A DNA stretch of 64,000 nt from Istiophorus platypterus (Eukaryota; Chordata; Actinopteri; Istiophoriformes; Istiophoridae), in assembly GCA_016859345.1 (NCBI GenBank), contig CM029124.1:19968980-20032979 (forward strand). Direction: 5' to 3'. Within the stretch, counting starts at the first letter, position 1; the number at the start of each line of letters is the position of its first letter. This document shows, one piece after another, positions 58,695 through 64,000 of the stretch. The position numbers were made by a program, and so were the translations under genes. The notes under the pieces are model-generated. The model was given only the letters and a program-made list of their open reading frames with translations. It searched no databases and was not told the DNA's origin.

Positions 58695-60177
58695 TCAGCC
58701 CCCACACTGTGGTTCTGTCATGAAGGGCAAAGAAAGGGACAAAACAGAGACAATATTCAGGGAAGTGAGGATATTCTACACCAATGCTACATATCTAACA
58801 GTATAAACCATGATGGGTATAAAAGATCCATTATGAGTAACATTTTGGTTTTTCAACCAAAACTAAGTTCCTCAGGAAACTTGTATTGAATACTGTCTGC
58901 ACTCTCGACTCACACTTCATACTGTATAAAGGTGTTAGTTTTGTGTAGATGTGACTCTAATGCAAATCTGCCTTATTAAGAGCCTGCCAGCTATAGCTTT
59001 ATGTCTGTGGTTTGTGCAGCTTCATGCTAAGACAGGAAATAGGGATGAGCTGGTTTTCCTGTTTCTCTTCATCTGTATTTTGTTTAGATTTACATTTCAC
59101 AAGGATTTGTACGTAAATAAACTGCTGATAATGTGAGGAGTTAAGGTTGTGTGATCATTAATGCCTCACTATTCTAATCCACATCTCAAAAATCTTACAT
59201 TTATCATCATTAAAAAGGTAGTTTAATTATTTAGTATTGCACTTCCATAAAGCTGAGGGACTCAAGAAAAAGAAGCGTCAAAACAGAAGAAGAACAGACT
59301 AATACATCCTGAGTTATAGTCTTTAGTATGGGTTTTTCACATAATTCAACTCTACAAATCCACAGCATCTTTTATCAAGAGATCATCAGGGAACCATGGA
59401 AAACTCTCGTCAGAGTCGCGGAAGACACTACACACGGTTTTCAAAGGCTGTATAGTACTGATTTAAAATGTAATTTCTTGTTACTCAACAGCCAAAAGTA
59501 ATCAGTCACATTACTTGTTACTTATGTTACTCAGCACAGCTCCATGGAAATCAAAACTCTAACCTCCAAAACTATACAGTAGATATTCTGTAGTTACCAT
59601 GTAGAAATAGAAAGAGAGACATTATCTTTTCACAAGCTGTCTGCATATGTTGTGAGGTATTCACTGACCAACAACAGTTAGCTTAGCCCTAGTGACTGCA
59701 CACAGTGAGGGAGGCCACAGATCTCACACATCCTCCAAATCTGAAAAGAAAAACAAAACAAAAATACAGGTGACATCCAAATGTAGGCTAATGGGGGACA
59801 TTAGCACGCCAGCTAAGAACACAAAAAAATTGGAATTCCTTATTTAAGAGTTCAGACTTATTAACTATATCATAATACACTGTAGATTTGTTTGGATTTA
59901 TCCATTGTGCTGCAGTGAATCCAATAAATCTAGAGAGTTCACTCTTGGCTCAATATCAGCAGACAGCTCTGTTCGTGACTGACGTCTAGTAACCATCAGT
60001 TAATGTGCTGGACTATCTTGACTTGAAGCCTATATTTAGAAAATCATTAATTCCTCTTTAACCACATTATCAAATGGGGGGGGGGGCAAAATCTCCTGCA
60101 ATAAACTGATGTATTTTCAAACTAATAAACAGTCGATTTTTCACCAATCTAGGACTTTTGGAAATGTTTTAGATACT

Positions 60178-60352
60178 TAAAGATATAGTTTGATGTTTTG
60201 AGATATAAGCCTATTAGCTTCTTTGCGGAGAGTTACCAACTGCCTCCTGGTAGCTTCATATTTAACATACAGAAATGAGATTGGCATCAATCTTATCTTC
60301 TAAGTGTCAGCAAGATAGCAAGCAAATAAATTCCCCTACATGTCTATCTGAT
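60178..60352. mobile_element. MITE-like element copy 3, internally deleted
   Basis: The left arm TTAAAGATATAGTTTGATGT, then TTCTTTGCGGAGAGTTA, and the right arm TTCATATTTAACATACAG, ATGAGATTGGCATCAATC and TCAGCAAGATAGCAAGC match the element at 5.7 kb in order and orientation. The core between the arms is shorter. Confidence 0.7.
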
Positions 60353-63015
60353 GTTTTTAAAACAGGTCCTGTACCCAAGATGCTTATTGCCGTTGTGTTT
60401 AAGATCAATAAAACTGAGAAATCCTCCTCACAGCAATCATAACTCTATCTGCTAAAAAAAAAAAAAAAAGCACCCCGCCCCCCCTCAGATTTTCCAGCTT
60501 GTGGTCTGAATCTCATCACCGGCTCCTTTTCAAAACAGGCTCACAAACATCATGATTGATTCAGCCACTATCCTCCAGGATCTCTCAATGCCTGCCTGGG
60601 CTGGAGATTAATTTCCTTTTCCTCATCTTAATTTTTACTCATCGCCTCTCCATAAAAAGGCTAAATGTCAAGCATGCCTGACTCCTTCTAGTGACACGTC
60701 TATTCCAGCAGATAATTACCATAAGGAAATTGATGCTTTAGTGTGCAGAGGGGAATTTAATTTACTCTGACATCCTCACAGCATAATGCATTCCTAAAGA
60801 AAGAGAGTTTTTCAGTTTGCAATTGACTTTTTAGATAAATTGGACTATTTAATGTGATTATCAGTCTTGAACGTCTTTGACTTATTAAGGTGTTGAAACC
60901 AATTAAGGGTTACATGCTGCTCGTTCTTCCAAATGCGAAACAGTGAATACTGCTTAAAGATCCATGAAATAAGAACCAGCTGGAGCCCATTGTTCGGTAG
61001 TCGACCAGCTACATTGCCTGATGATGTTTTGAGACTTGCCAGGTAATGATATTAATTATAGCAACATGTTTACTTCAGGTTGTGGATTAACCTGAGGGAG
61101 CAGAGACTTATGTATAGTTTGATTTGTAGCTGTGGATTACAGCAATGCACGTGAAATATAATCTTAAATGCTGTAGAATTAAGCAATCTTTTAAAACCTT
61201 GAAGCCCTCTGCAGAAATCTGCTTTAATTTACAGGCATTTCAACATGTCCATTAACAATTCACAGGCTTTGTAGAATTCAGACGTTAAGATTATCAGCAA
61301 CCCAGCCAGTTGTGAGTATTGATCCCACTTTTGCAGCAACTTATCTTGACGTTGTACTGACAGTAATTTGCCTCTCGGACACGCAGCGAGTGAAGCTGCT
61401 GTGTCACTGACGGGGACAGTATCTCTGGGTCATGGAAGACCCCAGTCATGATTGGACACCTCTGCGTTCACTGATAGCGCTGAGTCACATCACAGTCCCA
61501 GCATTCCCTCTGTGAGGCCTCAAGAGTCGCCTATCCTGCAGCTTTTTTGTACCTGCGAGTGCCAGTAAAGCTGCAGCCTCTGACGAAGCAGTGTCGGCTG
61601 TGTGGCCTGGAGGAAGTCAGCGAGCGTTGCTGCAATCCATACTATGGCTGTGAAGACACAGCAGGCCACAGGACTCCTGCCCAGAGTTCCTCCTTTTGCA
61701 ACCAACTGCCTGAATGTTGTGCTTCTTAGGAGATAAGGGCAGCCTCCCACGAAAGGTGACTCAGCAATCCAGCACACACAGCCTCTCCTGAGATAAGCGT
61801 GCTCTGTGGGGCCTGAGGACAGTGGGATACTGGGAAAAACAGTCACAAGCAGAGAAAATAGTGACATGTAACCACCACTCATTCTGGGGAAACAGAGTAT
61901 AAACCCCTGCAACTTAATCAGTGGTGAATATATTCAGTGCAGGGAGGAAAAGCTCTGGCTTAATAGTATAAGCTTTAAGTCCAAATTCAGTAATTACAGC
62001 AAGGATCCACTCCAGTAGATATTCATATGAGATAATAATGACAAGACACATTTGAAAATGAGAGGTGGGTTATTTTAGCCAAACCAGAGGTGTAACTCAT
62101 TATTTATTTAGAATTTCCATCAATATTAATCCACAATTTATATTTCTGTTAATAATTTCAGACATGGGAGGGTGTACCCATCATTCTCTGGACACAAGCA
62201 TTCAATTGCCCAAAAGACTGACACTTAGACTGGCATTATAAGAAAAATTGGAAAGTAGCTATTAAACCTCTTAAAAAGGTCTACATAGTGATATGTTGCT
62301 GCTGCTGTACTGTCCTACAACTACCAGCATGAACAATGGAACAAGCGAGGGAGATGAGATATGGCATCCAGTCTAAATACATGTACTGAAGCCACAGTGT
62401 GGGGACGGTTGACTAATTTACATTTAATGTTGTGCATCTCAGTTTCAAGTTGCTTCCAAGCAGTTTTGGATTCTGGTTCCAAAAACGAATATTGACCAAA
62501 ACATCTGAAACTAAAATCTCTCTAATGCTATTGGACTCACAGAGCCGGTGGCTTTATTGTTTGGTGCACAACTTTGCACAAAACCAGAGGGAAAACCACA
62601 TATCAGTGACAATAATGTATATCTGCACAATGATCATCTGTTGGACTGAGGCCCTGACTGGGTTTACATGCACCCTAAAAATAGAAAGTAACAAAGAGCA
62701 AAACGTTGAAAAAAGAAACAACTTGCTCAGGTTCAGACATAGTCCTGGTCGTGGACACCTGCTGATGTGAAGAGGTAGGACAGGGGGCTCTGACACTAGG
62801 GGACCATCACTGGGGAGAAAGAATAAAGTCAGGTGGATGAAAGATTATAGAGGAAAAACTCATTATATGGGAAAAGAAAACACTTGTGCTAATTTCATGG
62901 ACTGCTTCAGCGTGCCAGGACAGGTGACAGAAGGGGAGCTGTCCAATATGCAAGCGAGGAGTCTCCCCCATCAGCTTCCTCGGTGAGAATGAAATAAATA
63001 AACAATGAACGGTCC
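60353..63015. other. Non-coding DNA
   Basis: No gene recognised. An A-run lies at about 60,454-60,469. A minus-strand open stretch at 61,912-61,520 shows no family motif. Confidence 0.5.
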
Positions 63016-63019
63016 ACTC

Positions 63020-63560
63020 TCCTCGCGCGCCTCATCCCATCTCATGCATGGCTGCCAGTAATGGTCTACTGGGTGTCAGCTTTTATTGGCACGGCACAAA
63101 GCAAGTGCCAGGGGCTCGGTGGCTCGACTCCCCGCCGCAGACTCGGCCTGTGGATAAAAGCAAGCAAAATGCCTCACTCGAGCTCAGAGACATAGTCATG
63201 TTGGGCTGGAACGAGGAAGTGCAGTGGAGAGGGGAGGGACTCAGGGCGCAGCTCCATGGGGCCGCCGCGGCGCTGCGACCTTCTGCACATGGAGCCGGGG
63301 AGAGTTGGAAGAACTTCATACTGCAAACTCAAGGAATAGCAGGTAAAGTGACTTCCACCGCGCTTTTCAGCTCCGCGCTCACCCCGAAGTCTCGGACGAG
63401 AGCTCGGAATCGAGTCAGTGCGTTCTCGGGGTTTTTAGGAGACATTTGCGCCCGACTGGGAAAAAAAAGATTCTCCTTAGAGTTTCGATGCAGGTGCGCC
63501 GCAGCATCAGATCCCGTCCCCTGCGCGTAATTCTCCGCTGACGCGGGACATGTCACGGTC
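63020..63560 (+). promoter_or_regulatory. CpG-rich block with splice donor, probable promoter/first exon of the next gene
   Basis: Base composition changes sharply to GC- and CpG-rich (for example GGGGCCGCCGCGGCGCTGCG at about 63,258). A good donor, AATAGCAG|GTAAAG, lies at 63,342/63,343 on the plus strand. A frame across it can be read (GESWKNFILQTQGIAG before the donor), but another ATG frame in the same block ends in a stop just before the donor, and no family is recognised. It may be a non-coding 5' exon. The gene body would lie beyond the right edge. Strand is inferred from the donor only. Confidence 0.45.
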
Positions 63561-64000
63561 AACAAACCGAGCACTTTATAAAACCAAACGCGGAGGAGAC
63601 GATTATTTTACCGCCTTATTTCTTTCTTTGTCGCCAGTAATTTAAGGGAAAATATGGAATGTTCCCCTTTTTTTTCCATGCGCCTTTTTTTCAATCGGGA
63701 ACATGCGGATAGATTAGTTCACACTGACTGACATTTATATAAAAAAATACCAATCTATTTTCTAAGAATTCCTCCTAATTTTAAAAACGTTTGGTTCTCT
63801 TTCAGCCTGTTTAATACATTTTTACGCTCCTGCTGCGGCACCTGTTGCGACAGATGTGCGCGCCCAGTAAACTTCGGAAGGTCCCTCTGTCCCCGGAGTT
63901 GAATAAGACATTAAAAGACGCATTTTCAGGAAAAAAACAAAATTTTTTACAAAATGATTACATTGATCGGGCGCATATTTGTGGGCGAAGAAACACAAAC
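63561..64000. other. Sequence after the CpG block
   Basis: Composition falls back toward AT-rich with occasional CpG. Possibly the first intron of the gene starting in the preceding block. Nothing else recognised. Confidence 0.4.

Noticed and set aside
61520..61912. 130-codon minus-strand frame
   Set aside because: No recognisable domain or splice context; composition unremarkable.

Overview
This window looks like nuclear DNA of a percomorph-type teleost fish. The genes are intron-rich with vertebrate splice signals. Three protein-coding genes have clear vertebrate orthologues. The intervening DNA is AT-rich, carries many microsatellites, Tc1-like transposon relics and inverted-repeat elements of a kind common in spiny-rayed fish.

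Layout: (1) 1-1,050, minus strand: the 5' end of mocos (molybdenum cofactor sulfurase). Four exons are visible; the gene runs off the left edge and its CpG-rich promoter lies at about 740-1,150. (2) 1,050-7,330: non-coding, with an old imperfect tandem duplication at about 2,060-3,420 and one complete inverted-repeat element at 5,737-6,042. (3) 7,333-14,770, plus strand: a complete pcbp4-type poly(C)-binding protein gene with 12 coding exons, 434 residues and three KH domains. (4) 14,770-17,020: spacer. (5) 17,020-38,340, plus strand: vwc2 (brorin), with a CpG-rich promoter and probable non-coding first exon, then three coding exons (310 residues) separated by introns of about 7.2, 1.5 and 10.2 kb. 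An unidentified open frame lies inside the last intron at about 33,055-33,702. (6) 38,345-63,000: about 24.6 kb in which I recognise no gene, only decayed transposons and simple repeats. (7) 63,020-63,560: a CpG-rich block with a good splice donor, probably the promoter and first exon of the next plus-strand gene.

The three genes do not form a pathway. MOCOS sulfurates the molybdenum cofactor for xanthine dehydrogenase and aldehyde oxidase. PCBP4 is a cytoplasmic/nuclear RNA-binding protein. VWC2 is a secreted neural BMP modulator. The likely long-range feature is the large intronic and downstream territory around vwc2, typical of a developmental signalling gene with distant enhancers. No strong candidate for a wholly new system was seen. 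The items most worth a second look are the intronic open frame at 33 kb, two minimal start-stop uORFs just before the vwc2 start codon, the homeodomain-site-rich tandem duplication at 2-3.4 kb, and the unassigned CpG island at 63 kb.
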